Shown here: piece by piece, positions 1 through 7,707 of the stretch | Numbering within the stretch: position 1 is the first letter of the stretch | Layout of the letters: every line of letters starts with the position of its first letter | Assembly (NCBI GenBank): GCA_964633445.1 | Contig: CAZWFW010000016.1 | Span: 1 to 20,111 of the forward strand | Direction: 5' to 3' | Source: CAZWFW01 sp964633445 | Lineage (GTDB): Archaea; Undinarchaeota; CAZWFW01 | DNA length: 20,111 bases | Made by a program: the position numbers and the translations under genes | Notes under the pieces: generated by a model | Databases searched by the model: none | What the model was told of the DNA's origin: nothing | What the model saw: the letters and a program-made list of their open reading frames with translations, nothing else

Positions 1-913
1 CGATGTTTAACAAATCCTTAACAGCTTTTCTAACAGCTTGCTCCGAGTTGTATTTCGGTTTCCACCCCATCGACTTCAATTTCTCTATTGACAGCAGCAT
101 CACTGGAACATCTCCCCTCCATCCTCTTTTTCCACCAGTAAACCTAAAGTTTGGATTTAGCCCCATCTCCTCACAAACTATCTCAGCAATTCTCTTCACC
201 TTTATCTGATCTTCACTACCGATATTAAATATGTTCACATCCTCATCAGCTCTCAAACCATAAAACATTGCATTTACGCAGTCAGATATGTAAATATATG
301 ATTTGTTCTGTTCCCCGTTTCCCAAAATCTCAAGCTCACTTGGGTTTCTCTTAAGCTTTGTTATGAAATCATATATTACACCATGATTACTACGTTTTCC
401 AATTACATTTGCAAACCTGTAAATCCAAGCTTTCATATCGAACGTATGACAGTATGATGCGATCATTGCCTCGCAAGCAACCTTAGACGCACCGTAAATT
501 GATATCGGTATTGTTGGGTAGTCTTCTGGTGTTGGAATAACCTTAGCCTCCCCATAAACCGTAGATGTTGATGTGAACACAATTCTTCTAACGTCATTTC
601 TTCTCATGATCTCGAGGAGATTATAAGTTGCTAAGACATTGTTTCTGTATATTTCGTCTGGATTTTCGCTACCAACTCTAACATCAGGATTTGCCGCTAT
701 ATGCCACACCTCATCAATTTCATGTCTTTTAAAAACATCCATAAGTCTGCTTACATCGTTCAGATCGAGCTTATAAAATATCGCATTCTCGTTAACATAC
801 TCAAGCCTTCCAGAGGATAAATTATCAACAACTACAATACTGTATCCCTTGTCAATAAGTCTATCAACCACATGGCTCCCTATGAAACCAGCACCACCTG
901 TTACTAGTATCAT
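1..913 (-). CDS. NAD-dependent UDP-sugar 4-epimerase/dehydratase family protein (3' end cut by window edge)
   Basis: Short-chain dehydrogenase/reductase of the extended type, acting on a nucleotide sugar such as UDP-glucose; it supplies activated sugars for glycan synthesis. The frame was read by hand because its stop codon lies outside the window: ATG at 913-911, 304 codons visible and no stop. Visible motifs are the Rossmann nucleotide-binding loop GGAGFIGSH (about residues 6-14), DN at 30-31, the catalytic serine region TSTSTVYGE (114-122) and YGASK (Tyr140, Lys144). Bacterial and archaeal members usually have 305-320 residues, so only a few residues should be missing. It is divergent from the glycosyltransferase at 969 across a 55-base promoter region, which supports a shared role in surface polysaccharide or N-glycan formation. 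The exact substrate (UDP-glucose, UDP-glucuronate or a dTDP-sugar) cannot be told from the sequence; the GSENP...YRNNV stretch is more GalE-like than RmlB-like. Confidence 0.9.
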   Translation of the reverse strand, partial: MILVTGGAGFIGSHVVDRLIDKGYSIVVVDNLSSGRLEYVNENAIFYKLDLNDVSRLMDVFKRHEIDEVWHIAANPDVRVGSENPDEIYRNNVLATYNLLEIMRRNDVRRIVFTSTSTVYGEAKVIPTPEDYPTIPISIYGASKVACEAMIASYCHTFDMKAWIYRFANVIGKRSNHGVIYDFITKLKRNPSELEILGNGEQNKSYIYISDCVNAMFYGLRADEDVNIFNIGSEDQIKVKRIAEIVCEEMGLNPNFRFTGGKRGWRGDVPVMLLSIEKLKSMGWKPKYNSEQAVRKAVKDLLNI

Positions 914-968
914 AATAGAATATGTTGATCCTCTCCTTTATATCCCGACACGAAAATAAACAATATTA
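914..968. promoter_or_regulatory. Divergent promoter region with one central TATA box
   Basis: Between two divergent start codons (913 on minus, 969 on plus) lies one obvious TATA-like sequence, TTTATA at 937-942, which reads TATAAAGGAG on the minus strand. Its centre is about 27 bases from the minus start and about 29 from the plus start. That is the distance expected for leaderless transcripts in both directions. No Shine-Dalgarno sequence precedes either ATG. That one box serves both genes is an inference; it could serve only one of them. Confidence 0.5.
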
Positions 969-1670
969 ATGAAAGTTAGCATCATACTACCAGCATACAA
1001 CGAAGCTAAAAGGATCGAGAAAGCTGTTAAGGTCGTTAAGGAGTACTTAAAGAGATCCAACTACGATTACGAAATAATAATTGCCGAAGATGGGTCAACG
1101 GATGGGACAGATAAAATTGCAGAGAGATTAGCTAAGAGCAACAGTAGAATAATACATCTTCATAGCAATGAGAGGTTAGGAAGGGGTAAGGCTTTGACAA
1201 ACGCCATAAGGCAGGCTAAAGGGGATATTGTGGCATATCTTGACGTTGATCTCTCCACAGATATGAGGCATCTTAAAGAGTTGATAGATGCAATAGCAAA
1301 GGGTTATGACGTAGCAACAGGTTCGAGGTTGATGAGGGGAAGTAAAACTGAGAGACCTTTTAAGAGAGATTTAGCATCTAGAATATACAACCTCCTTGTC
1401 AGACTGATGTTAGGCTCAAAGCTTAGAGATCATCAATGCGGGTTTAAAGCTTTTAGGAAGTCATCCATTCTCCCACTACTCGACAAAATAAAAGACAATT
1501 ACTGGTTCTGGGATACTGAGCTTTTGGTTTTAGCTCAGAAATTTGACTTAAAAGTTAAGGAAATACCAGTTAAGTGGAAGCAAAGCGAGGATACCAAGGT
1601 TAGATTTGCAAAGGATGTTCCATATATGTTTTCCCAAATCCTTAGAATGTTTTCTCAAAATAAAAAATAA
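969..1670 (+). CDS. Family 2 glycosyltransferase, dolichyl-phosphate glucosyl/mannosyltransferase-like
   Basis: Transfers a sugar from a nucleotide sugar, most likely to a polyprenyl (dolichyl) phosphate at the cytoplasmic membrane face. The 233-residue protein is a single GT-A domain: SIILPAYNEA at the N-terminus (4-13), EDGSTDGT (40-47), the metal-binding DxD as LDVDLSTD (Asp92 and Asp94), GSR (118-120), then DHQCGFKAF and a WFWDTELL segment in the C-terminal half. The order of these motifs is that of the ALG5/DPM1 branch of GT2. No transmembrane helix follows the catalytic domain, unlike the longer archaeal DPM synthases with a GtrA-like tail. The ATG at 969 is about 27 bases from a TATA-like box, consistent with a leaderless mRNA. 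Whether it transfers glucose or mannose is not decidable from the sequence. Confidence 0.88.
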   Translation: MKVSIILPAYNEAKRIEKAVKVVKEYLKRSNYDYEIIIAEDGSTDGTDKIAERLAKSNSRIIHLHSNERLGRGKALTNAIRQAKGDIVAYLDVDLSTDMRHLKELIDAIAKGYDVATGSRLMRGSKTERPFKRDLASRIYNLLVRLMLGSKLRDHQCGFKAFRKSSILPLLDKIKDNYWFWDTELLVLAQKFDLKVKEIPVKWKQSEDTKVRFAKDVPYMFSQILRMFSQNKK

Positions 1671-1675
1671 AACCG

Positions 1676-2305
1676 TTATTTAGAACCTAACTCCAAGTAA
1701 TTTAGAATTTCTCTTGCTAAATCTTTTTTGCTTCCAACAACTTTCCTAATCCTTTTATTTTTGTTTATTATGTAAGCTTCAATACTATCTCTTGCCATCC
1801 ATTTTGCGTGGTTTGCTACAACCAAATCCGCCTTATTTTTATTTATCATATCTATAGCCTCCTGAATCATTTTTTTCTTGTCAAACTCCGCTTTGCATGC
1901 TACAAAAAATGCGTTTCTATTAGCTTCTCTGGCTTTATCTATAATTTTTTCGGTAGGTTTTAGTTTTATTGTTATGCTATGATTAGAATCAAGTTTTCCT
2001 TCAAATTTAGCTATTGGTTTAAAATCTGTAACTGCTGCAGTAAAAATTGCAGCATTACAGTCATGAATATTATCAAGTACAGCATTAAGCATATCTTTGC
2101 TAGTTATTGCTTCCACACACTTTGTCTTTGGCAAATCGCAAGCAATAGCTCCATGTATGAAAATGACGTCATATCCTCTAGCTAAAGCCTCATCAGCTAT
2201 TGCTATACCAAGTTTACCACTAGCAGGATTAGTTATAAACCTCAAGTCGTCAATATACTCACGTGTAGCTCCAGCTGTTATTAGGATTCTACTCAACCCC
2301 AGCAT
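1676..2305 (-). CDS. coaB: Phosphopantothenate--cysteine ligase (CoaB), stand-alone
   Basis: Condenses 4'-phosphopantothenate with cysteine in coenzyme A synthesis. The 209 residues begin directly with the CoaB nucleotide-binding motif, ITAGATREYIDD (9-20), followed by RFITNPASGKLG (22-33), then AAVTDFKP and the lysine-rich KLKPTEK segment, all typical of the C-terminal half of CoaBC. In most archaea and bacteria this domain is fused behind the flavin-dependent decarboxylase CoaC; here no CoaC domain precedes it, since the upstream neighbour is an unrelated exported protein whose 3' end overlaps this start by 17 bases. Length fits a complete CoaB domain, so this looks like a split gene and not a truncation; the decarboxylase should be elsewhere in the genome. 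The ATG at 2305 is used; a TTG four codons in is the only close alternative. Confidence 0.85.
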   Translation of the reverse strand: MLGLSRILITAGATREYIDDLRFITNPASGKLGIAIADEALARGYDVIFIHGAIACDLPKTKCVEAITSKDMLNAVLDNIHDCNAAIFTAAVTDFKPIAKFEGKLDSNHSITIKLKPTEKIIDKAREANRNAFFVACKAEFDKKKMIQEAIDMINKNKADLVVANHAKWMARDSIEAYIINKNKRIRKVVGSKKDLAREILNYLELGSK

Positions 2306-2891
2306 CTACCCTAAGCTCGTATATTTCGCTTTCGATGGGTTGTGGAAAAATAACAAAAAGATAATAACTTTCATTGAAATACAAATTATACCAAATGGAA
2401 CAAGCGGCATCACTAGGCCAACATTCCACAAATTTTAGTACACAAAATTGTTTATCATCATTTTTTATGCTCACATGCTTTTTATAAAGATTTTCTATTA
2501 TGCTAGCCAGTGATGGTTCATATTTGTCACAAGATTCAGAAACATTACAAACTGCTAATAATATCGAATTTCTAAGTTTTGATCCAGCAGGTAAAATAAG
2601 TATTTTGGCATAAGGAATAGCATAAAGATTTCGATACTTCTCAACAGTTACATTAAAAACAAAAGCCTTTGGATAAGTGTCAAAGATATATAAGGAACTT
2701 CTAGCTTCAGTAGCTCTCGTACACGTTATATTTTCGCAATCTATATTCGTCCATGAAAATTTAGCATCGTAAGGTTTGTTAGTTATAACTGCAATTATTT
2801 TTCCTGTAATGCTTTTTAATGTTGAAAATGTGAATGCAGAAGATATCAAAAGGATAGAAGTCAACAAAAGCCATAACCATCTTGTAGGCAT
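2289..2891 (-). CDS. Exported or membrane-anchored cysteine-rich protein of unknown function
   Basis: I do not recognise this 200-residue protein. Residues about 5-24 form one hydrophobic helix (WLWLLLTSILLISSAFTF) after MPTR, acting as a signal peptide or signal anchor, so the remainder should lie outside the membrane. The exported part carries seven cysteines, several in close pairs (CENITC, CNVSESC, CVLKFVEC), which suggests disulfides, and several N-x-S/T sequons (NIT, NVT, NVS, NES) that could be glycosylated by archaeal oligosaccharyltransferase. No catalytic motif is seen. Its 3' end overlaps the coaB start by 17 bases, so the two are probably co-transcribed, though no functional link is apparent. 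The ATG at 2891 lies just downstream of an AT-rich stretch (TTTAATTTATATAG on the plus strand). Confidence 0.7.
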   Translation of the reverse strand: MPTRWLWLLLTSILLISSAFTFSTLKSITGKIIAVITNKPYDAKFSWTNIDCENITCTRATEARSSLYIFDTYPKAFVFNVTVEKYRNLYAIPYAKILILPAGSKLRNSILLAVCNVSESCDKYEPSLASIIENLYKKHVSIKNDDKQFCVLKFVECWPSDAACSIWYNLYFNESYYLFVIFPQPIESEIYELRVDAGVE

Positions 2892-2944
2892 TTTAATTTA
2901 TATAGTAAAAAACAACGCTTTTAAATTTTCTTGAGTAACTAGTT

Positions 2945-3070
2945 AACCTAATAAGTGAACTACCATCCGTTAAAACGATGGCTTCCCCCAGATAAACACG
3001 CCACTACGGCTGAGGTCAGCTGTTCACGAGCCCCGATTCTACCCATCTCACCTTCCTCAAAATAGGAAGT
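2945..3070 (+). repeat. Possible lone right end / omega-RNA-like remnant of an IS200/IS605 (TnpB) element
   Basis: The stretch starts with GAACTACC (2957-2964) and runs into an imperfect hairpin, CCAT-C-CGTT/AACG-ATGG (2963-2981), then CTTCCCCC. The pattern GAACTAC, hairpin, GCTTCC is what I recall from the region just after tnpB in archaeal IS200/IS605-type elements. Two further hairpins follow: GCTGA/TCAGC (3009-3020) and CTTCCT/AGGAAG (3052-3069). No tnpB lies to the left; the neighbour there is a host gene on the minus strand. It is therefore best read as an orphan end or a stand-alone structured RNA. Identification rests on remembered pattern only; no alignment was made. Confidence 0.4.
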
Positions 3071-3247
3071 TATATAATTTAAGTGCATGCCATTTTGTCA
3101 AAATAATTAGGGGCTTTTGTCTTCTTATTAACTTACTTTTAAGAATAGCGTAGGTTGACAAGCTCAGAAAATCGCAACAAAATTTTATAATATAATAAGT
3201 ATTTTGAAGCTTGTAATGCAAAGTTATTTCAGAGCCAAAAATCTAGC
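3071..3247. other. Non-coding stretch downstream of cheD
   Basis: Together with the hairpin-rich element before it, this fills the 356-base gap between two minus-strand genes. It is AT-rich, has no open frame of note on either strand and no repeat that I can see. It may contain the cheD transcript end and the promoter of the exported-protein gene at 2891, but I find no convincing signal. Confidence 0.4.
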
Positions 3248-3727
3248 TCATAACTTTTTTACAAGTTGTGTTGTTGTTATAACAACAACCTCTCCTGTGT
3301 CAGTATGAAAATAAACACTTCTACCAAAATTTCCACCAACATCTTCAGCAACTATTTTTATGCCAAGTTCACCCAATTTTTTTCTAGCAATTTCAATATT
3401 TTTCTTTCCAATGTCCTCCAAAAGCTCTAAACCGTTAAAAAGATTAGCCCCGCCTATTATTTTAGCTACTATATCCTTTTTCTTGCATCCCAACATCTGC
3501 ATTTTTTCAACAGCAATCTCTATCGATTTATCAACAAATTTAAAAGGGTTTGAGACAAAAGATAGAAGAGAGGAACTAGGAAGCATGGCATGTGACATAA
3601 TACCTATTCTCTTCTTAGTATCAAATAGGCAAATAATTAAGCAACTGCCAACCCCTACAGCTTTTAAAACGGAGGGACCTATGCTAACTTTCATTTCACC
3701 AGCACCAACATAATCTATTTTCTTCAT
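3248..3727 (-). CDS. cheD: CheD, chemoreceptor glutamine deamidase
   Basis: CheD deamidates specific glutamines on methyl-accepting chemotaxis proteins and, bound to CheC, raises CheC phosphatase activity. The 159 residues match the family length. The catalytic pair is visible: Cys29 in VGSCLIICLFD and His46 in MSHAMLP, 17 residues apart as in the Thermotoga maritima enzyme (Cys27, His44). The conserved KIIGGANLF segment (substrate pocket) and the terminal DVGGNFGRSVYF region are also present. The gene starts 5 bases after the cheC stop codon, so cheC and cheD are co-transcribed and their products probably form the usual complex. No receptor (MCP) gene lies in the window, so its substrates must be encoded elsewhere. 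Confidence 0.92.
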   Translation of the reverse strand: MKKIDYVGAGEMKVSIGPSVLKAVGVGSCLIICLFDTKKRIGIMSHAMLPSSSLLSFVSNPFKFVDKSIEIAVEKMQMLGCKKKDIVAKIIGGANLFNGLELLEDIGKKNIEIARKKLGELGIKIVAEDVGGNFGRSVYFHTDTGEVVVITTTQLVKKL

Positions 3728-3732
3728 AATTT

Positions 3733-4344
3733 CTATTTAAGTAGCTCTCTAGTTTTCCTGAGAATTAGTTCGTAGCCTTCTCTTTCAAACATCAAAACAA
3801 AAGATCCAGAAATTTTTTGGCTTTCCACCATAAATTCCGTTTTTAAAACTAAAACGTAATCCGTTTTTAAGGCAAAATTTATTAGCAAATCATTTATTAT
3901 TGCCCCAAGCAGATCACTGGAAAACTTAGGCACAGATTCCCAAAATCTCACCTTAAGCCAATTCGAGATTGCTGTTAAACAATTCCCTAAAACTATATTT
4001 CCTGTTTCCTTAAGCGCAGAGATGTCCAAATCAGACAAACCTTCACCACTCTCATTGGTTAAAACCTTAGCCAATCTAACAGCGGAATCCTGCGGTAAAA
4101 TAAATAGAAAGCCTCCAAAAGGTTTTCTATGGTTGTTTTCTTCGAATTCAACATAACAATAAACAACAGAGGCTATCAAAGAAAGCTCTCCTACAAATTT
4201 TGCTACTTCCTCTATTCTAGCAAACTCCAATTTAGGGAAAGATACATTGATGTTTTTTCGTGTAAGTTTTGAAAGAGCAGTCGAAGCATGGCAGGATCCC
4301 ACGTTAAAAACTTCTCTTAGTATATCTAAATCTTCAATATTCAT
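3733..4344 (-). CDS. cheC: CheC, CheY-P phosphatase
   Basis: CheC dephosphorylates phospho-CheY and is the partner of CheD in adaptation. The 203-residue protein has the internal pseudo-repeat of the family with both catalytic [D/S]xxxExxN signatures intact: Asp7, Glu11, Asn14 in DILREVFN and Ser109, Glu113, Asn116 in SALKETGN. Having both sites is the arrangement of true CheC; CheX has one and FliY extra domains. It sits between cheA (47 bases upstream) and cheD (5 bases downstream) on the same strand. CheY itself is not in the window. The start is the ATG at 4344, close to the first motif as in other CheC proteins. Confidence 0.92.
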   Translation of the reverse strand: MNIEDLDILREVFNVGSCHASTALSKLTRKNINVSFPKLEFARIEEVAKFVGELSLIASVVYCYVEFEENNHRKPFGGFLFILPQDSAVRLAKVLTNESGEGLSDLDISALKETGNIVLGNCLTAISNWLKVRFWESVPKFSSDLLGAIINDLLINFALKTDYVLVLKTEFMVESQKISGSFVLMFEREGYELILRKTRELLK

Positions 4345-4391
4345 AATCTTTTAATTTTTTAACTTAATATTAAAATTTAATTATTTTCTTG

Positions 4392-5957
4392 TTAAATTTT
4401 CAACATTATTCGTTCTATAAGTGAATTTATATCAAGAATAAGAACTATCTCTCCAGTTCCCAAAATACTTACGCCACTAAACCCAGAAATATTTCTAAAC
4501 AATTTGTCCAGCGGTTTTATCATTAATTCCTGAATTTCTAAAATATCATCTATAACCAAGCAAACATTCCCAGCAATAGCTCTAACAATCAATCCAAAAT
4601 CTCCTTTCTCGCTATACAAATTGAAAACATCCGCCAAATTTATTAGCGGTACTGGTGTATTTTTCCACACAATAATGTATTTCCCCTTAACTTTTCTAGT
4701 CGCTAGTTCAGAAATTTTAACACAAGACTCTACAGCAGAAATTGGTATTGCAAACTTTTGTTTTGCCACTTTAAGTAATAAGCATTTAACTATAGCCGTT
4801 GTAGGAGGTAAAACTAATACAACTCTTGTTCCTTTTCCCTTTTTAGTAAAAATATGCATAGTACCATTTATCGATTCAACCATTCTCTTAACAGCTTCTA
4901 ATCCAACACCTCTGCCAGAAACCTTTGTTACTTTTTTAGCTGTGCTAATTCCCGAGTGGGTAAGCAATATTCTTATAACATCATCCTTTGTTAACTTCTC
5001 AGCTTCCTCTTCGCTTAAGATTCCCCTCTTAGCTATAGCATCTCTTAATGCTTTGATATCAAACCCCCTACCATCGTCAGCAACCTCCACAATAACTTTC
5101 TCACCTTCTCTTCTAGCAATTAACTTAATGACACCAACCTCTTTCTTTCCAGCTTTCTTTCTCTCTTCAGGCTTTTCAATGCCATGATCAACAGAATTCC
5201 TTATTAAGTGAACCAAAATTTCTCCTAACTTGTCCAGGATTTTTTTCTCTATTCTTATATCTCCCCCCTCATAATAAAATTCTACTTTCTTTCCTTGTTC
5301 TTTAGCTAAATCTCTAACCATCCTAGGAAATCTCTCAAAAATCTGATCTAGAGGCAGCATTCTGATCTGAGTTACCTCATATTGAAGCTCATCAACGGTC
5401 CTGGCAAACTTTGTTAGAATTGAAGAGAATTCCTCAATTCCATACTTATTACCTATTACTTCTAGAGTCATCCTGATTGTTAGTAGTTCACCAACTAGGT
5501 TCATTATTTTATCAAGCACACTTATAGGAACGCTAACACTCTCAATGGATTTTATAACCCTTCTTTCATCAAATTTATACCTAAATCTACCTTTCTTGAA
5601 ATTGTCCACGAGTTTCATATCATTACCGCTAATAGTATCCTTACCAGTTTTCACAGCGTTATCCACAGCATCCTCAAGAATATCAATAGCTTTCAGCAGT
5701 AATTCAATAACCTGAGTAGTGACATTTATTTTCTTATTTCTTAAATCGTCGAGGATATCCTCAAGTTTATGAGAAAACTCCGAAATTCCGCCAAAATTCA
5801 TGGTAGCTGCCATACCCTTTAGTGTGTGGGCATTTCTAAAAAGTTGGTTAATTATTTCCACATTCTTAGGATCCTTCTCAAGCTTTAAAACTAAATCTTG
5901 AGAATCCTTAAGCAATTTTTTAGCATCCTCCTCGAAGAGAGAAAGATACTCTTTCAT
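4392..5957 (-). CDS. cheA: CheA, chemotaxis histidine kinase lacking a P2 domain
   Basis: Autophosphorylating kinase that passes phosphate to CheY under control of receptors through CheW. Domains in the 521-residue product: P1 Hpt (about 1-105) with phospho-accepting His44 in NAHTLKG; a linker of about 30 residues; P3 dimerisation (about 140-205); P4 HATPase (about 206-385) with N box HLIRNSVDHG (Asn254), DDGRG (294-298) and GRGVG (348-352); P5 CheW-like regulatory domain (about 388-521). The CheY/CheB-binding P2 domain normally found between P1 and P3 has no room, which explains why the protein is about 150 residues shorter than Thermotoga CheA. The start chosen is ATG 5957, where the Hpt domain begins (MKEYLSLFEEDA); an upstream TTG would add six residues. 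A TATA-like TTTTATAGA is about 30 bases upstream. First gene of cheA-cheC-cheD. Confidence 0.95.
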   Translation of the reverse strand: MKEYLSLFEEDAKKLLKDSQDLVLKLEKDPKNVEIINQLFRNAHTLKGMAATMNFGGISEFSHKLEDILDDLRNKKINVTTQVIELLLKAIDILEDAVDNAVKTGKDTISGNDMKLVDNFKKGRFRYKFDERRVIKSIESVSVPISVLDKIMNLVGELLTIRMTLEVIGNKYGIEEFSSILTKFARTVDELQYEVTQIRMLPLDQIFERFPRMVRDLAKEQGKKVEFYYEGGDIRIEKKILDKLGEILVHLIRNSVDHGIEKPEERKKAGKKEVGVIKLIARREGEKVIVEVADDGRGFDIKALRDAIAKRGILSEEEAEKLTKDDVIRILLTHSGISTAKKVTKVSGRGVGLEAVKRMVESINGTMHIFTKKGKGTRVVLVLPPTTAIVKCLLLKVAKQKFAIPISAVESCVKISELATRKVKGKYIIVWKNTPVPLINLADVFNLYSEKGDFGLIVRAIAGNVCLVIDDILEIQELMIKPLDKLFRNISGFSGVSILGTGEIVLILDINSLIERIMLKI

Positions 5958-6279
5958 AGTAAAGTTAATTAACAATTATCTATAAAATTTTCGATCTTAT
6001 TCATTATAAAAGGTTTGGCATAGTTTATTTATCAATTGTCAAAGTTTATCATAGGATTTTTAGATTACTCAAAAATTTCTCTGCGAGTTACCTAGAGGAA
6101 AAATTCTAAAACTTTACGTCCTCGGAATCATATAGATAGGGTGTCCTAGATTTTCTCTGATTTTTCGATTAGTAAAATATTTAAATTAAAGGTTCAAAAA
6201 TGTTACAACAGCATAGGTAGTAGCAAGGAAATAATTCAACCAACCAAAACTTACTTTGTTTTTTTCCATTGCTCAACTG
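5958..6279. promoter_or_regulatory. 322-base divergent intergenic region between cheA and pyrC
   Basis: Non-coding AT-rich region. On the minus side, a TATA-like AATTTTATAGA lies close to the cheA start. On the plus side, the best box, AAATATTTAAATT at about 6176-6188, is roughly 95 bases before the pyrC ATG, so pyrC may have a leader of about 65-70 bases, unlike the leaderless layout of many genes here. I see no riboswitch that I recognise and no open frame of note; a GC-richer patch at 6081-6160 has no clear structure. Confidence 0.4.
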
Positions 6280-7539
6280 ATGACGTTAGACTTGGTAGTT
6301 GAAAATGCAAAGGTTTTGAAGGATAATAATTTTATGACTATAAACATTGGCATTGAGAATGGTAAAATTGCTGAAATATCCAAAACAAAAATAAAGGCTT
6401 CTGAAAGCATAGATGCAAAAGGTTATTTTATAGTTCCTGGTATAGTTGATATTCATGTTCATTTCAGAGAACCTGGTTATGAATACAAAGAGGATTTTTA
6501 TACTGGTAGCAAAGCAGCAATTGCTGGTGGTATTACTTGCGTAGTTGATATGCCAAACAATTTACCAGCAATTAATACCACTTTAAGGCTAAAAAGAAAA
6601 ATTGAGAAGGTATCAAGAAAAGCATTGGTAGATTTTATTCTGGCATTTGGACTCTGCGATGGTAGCCTTAAATATGCTGATAAGGAGGAACTTAAAATTT
6701 TTAAGGTATACATGAGCAACGAAATCCCAGATTTAAGGTTTAGCTATAAAAATTTTGTAAAGTTTGGAAATCACCAAAAATTTGTTATGATTCATGCCGA
6801 GCATGAAAATTTCATAGATAGAAAAGCAAAAAACGCGAAGGAGTATGCTATAAAAAATTATGAGGCTGAAATTGAAGCAGTTAAGCTTCTACTCAACAAA
6901 CTTAATACTTTTCACATCTGCCACACATCCACCAAAAAAGCCATTGAGGAGTTAAAGGAATCTAGGGATAAGAAAATAAGTGTTGAAGTTACACCCCATC
7001 ATCTCTTTCTAACGTACAAGAACTATAAAGATTTGGGAGCTCTAATGAAATGCAATCCACCAATCAAGGGTGGCGAGGATAGAAAAGCTTTAATTAATGC
7101 GTTGAACGAAGGAATAATTAATATCATAGCAAGTGATCATGCTCCTCATACTCTTGAGGAAAAGGAAAGTTTTGAAAATGCTTTGCCCGGCGTTGCAAAC
7201 ATCGAAGCTATGCTACCAATGGTTCTAACTTACGCATTTTCTGGTGTTCTGAATTTAAGCAAGGCTTTAGATGCTTTAACAAAAAACCCTGCAGAGCTAC
7301 TTAAAATTAAAAAGGGTAAGATTGAGCAAGGGTATGATGCTGACTTAGTTTTTATTAGAAAAGAGAGATATAGAATAAAGGATGGGCACATCTTTAGCAA
7401 GTGTGCATGGAATATTTTTGAAAATCGGGAAGTTAAAGCAAAGGTTGATAAAGTATTTATAAGAGGAGAAATGGTTTTTGAAAACGGAGAATTTTTTGCG
7501 AAGAGAGGATATGGGAAATATTTATCTCTTAGTTCTTAA
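6280..7539 (+). CDS. pyrC: Dihydroorotase (PyrC, class I type)
   Basis: Catalyses reversible cyclisation of carbamoyl aspartate to dihydroorotate, third step of pyrimidine synthesis. The 419 residues show the amidohydrolase metal site: DIHVHFREPG (His59, His61), VVDMPNN (88-94), Lys142 in IFKVYM at the position where many relatives carry a carboxylated lysine, HAEHE (His172), ICHTST (His215) and SDHAPHT (Asp286). HFREPG distinguishes it from hydantoinase and most allantoinases. ATG 6280 was chosen because the family begins about MxLDLVVxNAKVL; an in-frame TTG at 6256 would add eight residues with no family support. It stands alone on the plus strand, apart from pyrD/pyrK at 12820-14464 on the other strand, so the pathway genes are in more than one transcription unit. 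Confidence 0.94.
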   Translation: MTLDLVVENAKVLKDNNFMTINIGIENGKIAEISKTKIKASESIDAKGYFIVPGIVDIHVHFREPGYEYKEDFYTGSKAAIAGGITCVVDMPNNLPAINTTLRLKRKIEKVSRKALVDFILAFGLCDGSLKYADKEELKIFKVYMSNEIPDLRFSYKNFVKFGNHQKFVMIHAEHENFIDRKAKNAKEYAIKNYEAEIEAVKLLLNKLNTFHICHTSTKKAIEELKESRDKKISVEVTPHHLFLTYKNYKDLGALMKCNPPIKGGEDRKALINALNEGIINIIASDHAPHTLEEKESFENALPGVANIEAMLPMVLTYAFSGVLNLSKALDALTKNPAELLKIKKGKIEQGYDADLVFIRKERYRIKDGHIFSKCAWNIFENREVKAKVDKVFIRGEMVFENGEFFAKRGYGKYLSLSS

Positions 7540-7707
7540 ATTCCTAATTACTTTTCTAACTTTCAATTTCCTATAATTTTCATAAACCTCACTTGTTCGG
7601 TTTATGTTATGAGAAACCCAAGATTGTTTAAGGAAAAATTGAAGAAAATGTTGTGAGCTTAAGGAAGTAATTTCTTGCTTAATGTTTCATGGAGAACAAG
7701 TAAAATT
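7540..7707. terminator. Convergent gap with a perfect 8-bp hairpin
   Basis: Between the 3' ends of pyrC and the regulator gene lies CATAAACC (7581-7588) facing GGTTTATG (7599-7606), a perfect 8-bp inverted repeat with a 10-base loop. It could act as a transcript end for either gene, although archaeal termination depends mainly on T-runs and none directly follows. The rest of the gap shows nothing. Confidence 0.35.

Noticed and set aside
4621..5187. 188-residue plus-strand open frame
   Set aside because: Antisense shadow of cheA, whose kinase motifs are unmistakable on the other strand; composition is Ser/Thr/Phe-rich as expected for a shadow.
6256..6279. Upstream TTG start for pyrC
   Set aside because: Adds eight residues not seen in dihydroorotases; ATG 6280 matches the family N-terminus. 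The same reasoning moved the cheA, pyrD, nadK and CPBP starts inward.
6275..6283. CTGATGA and other TGATGA sequences (6276, 19115, 19764) as C/D-box sRNA signals
   Set aside because: No paired D box (CTGA) and internal C'/D' boxes at the right spacing were found; each overlaps a coding start or end.
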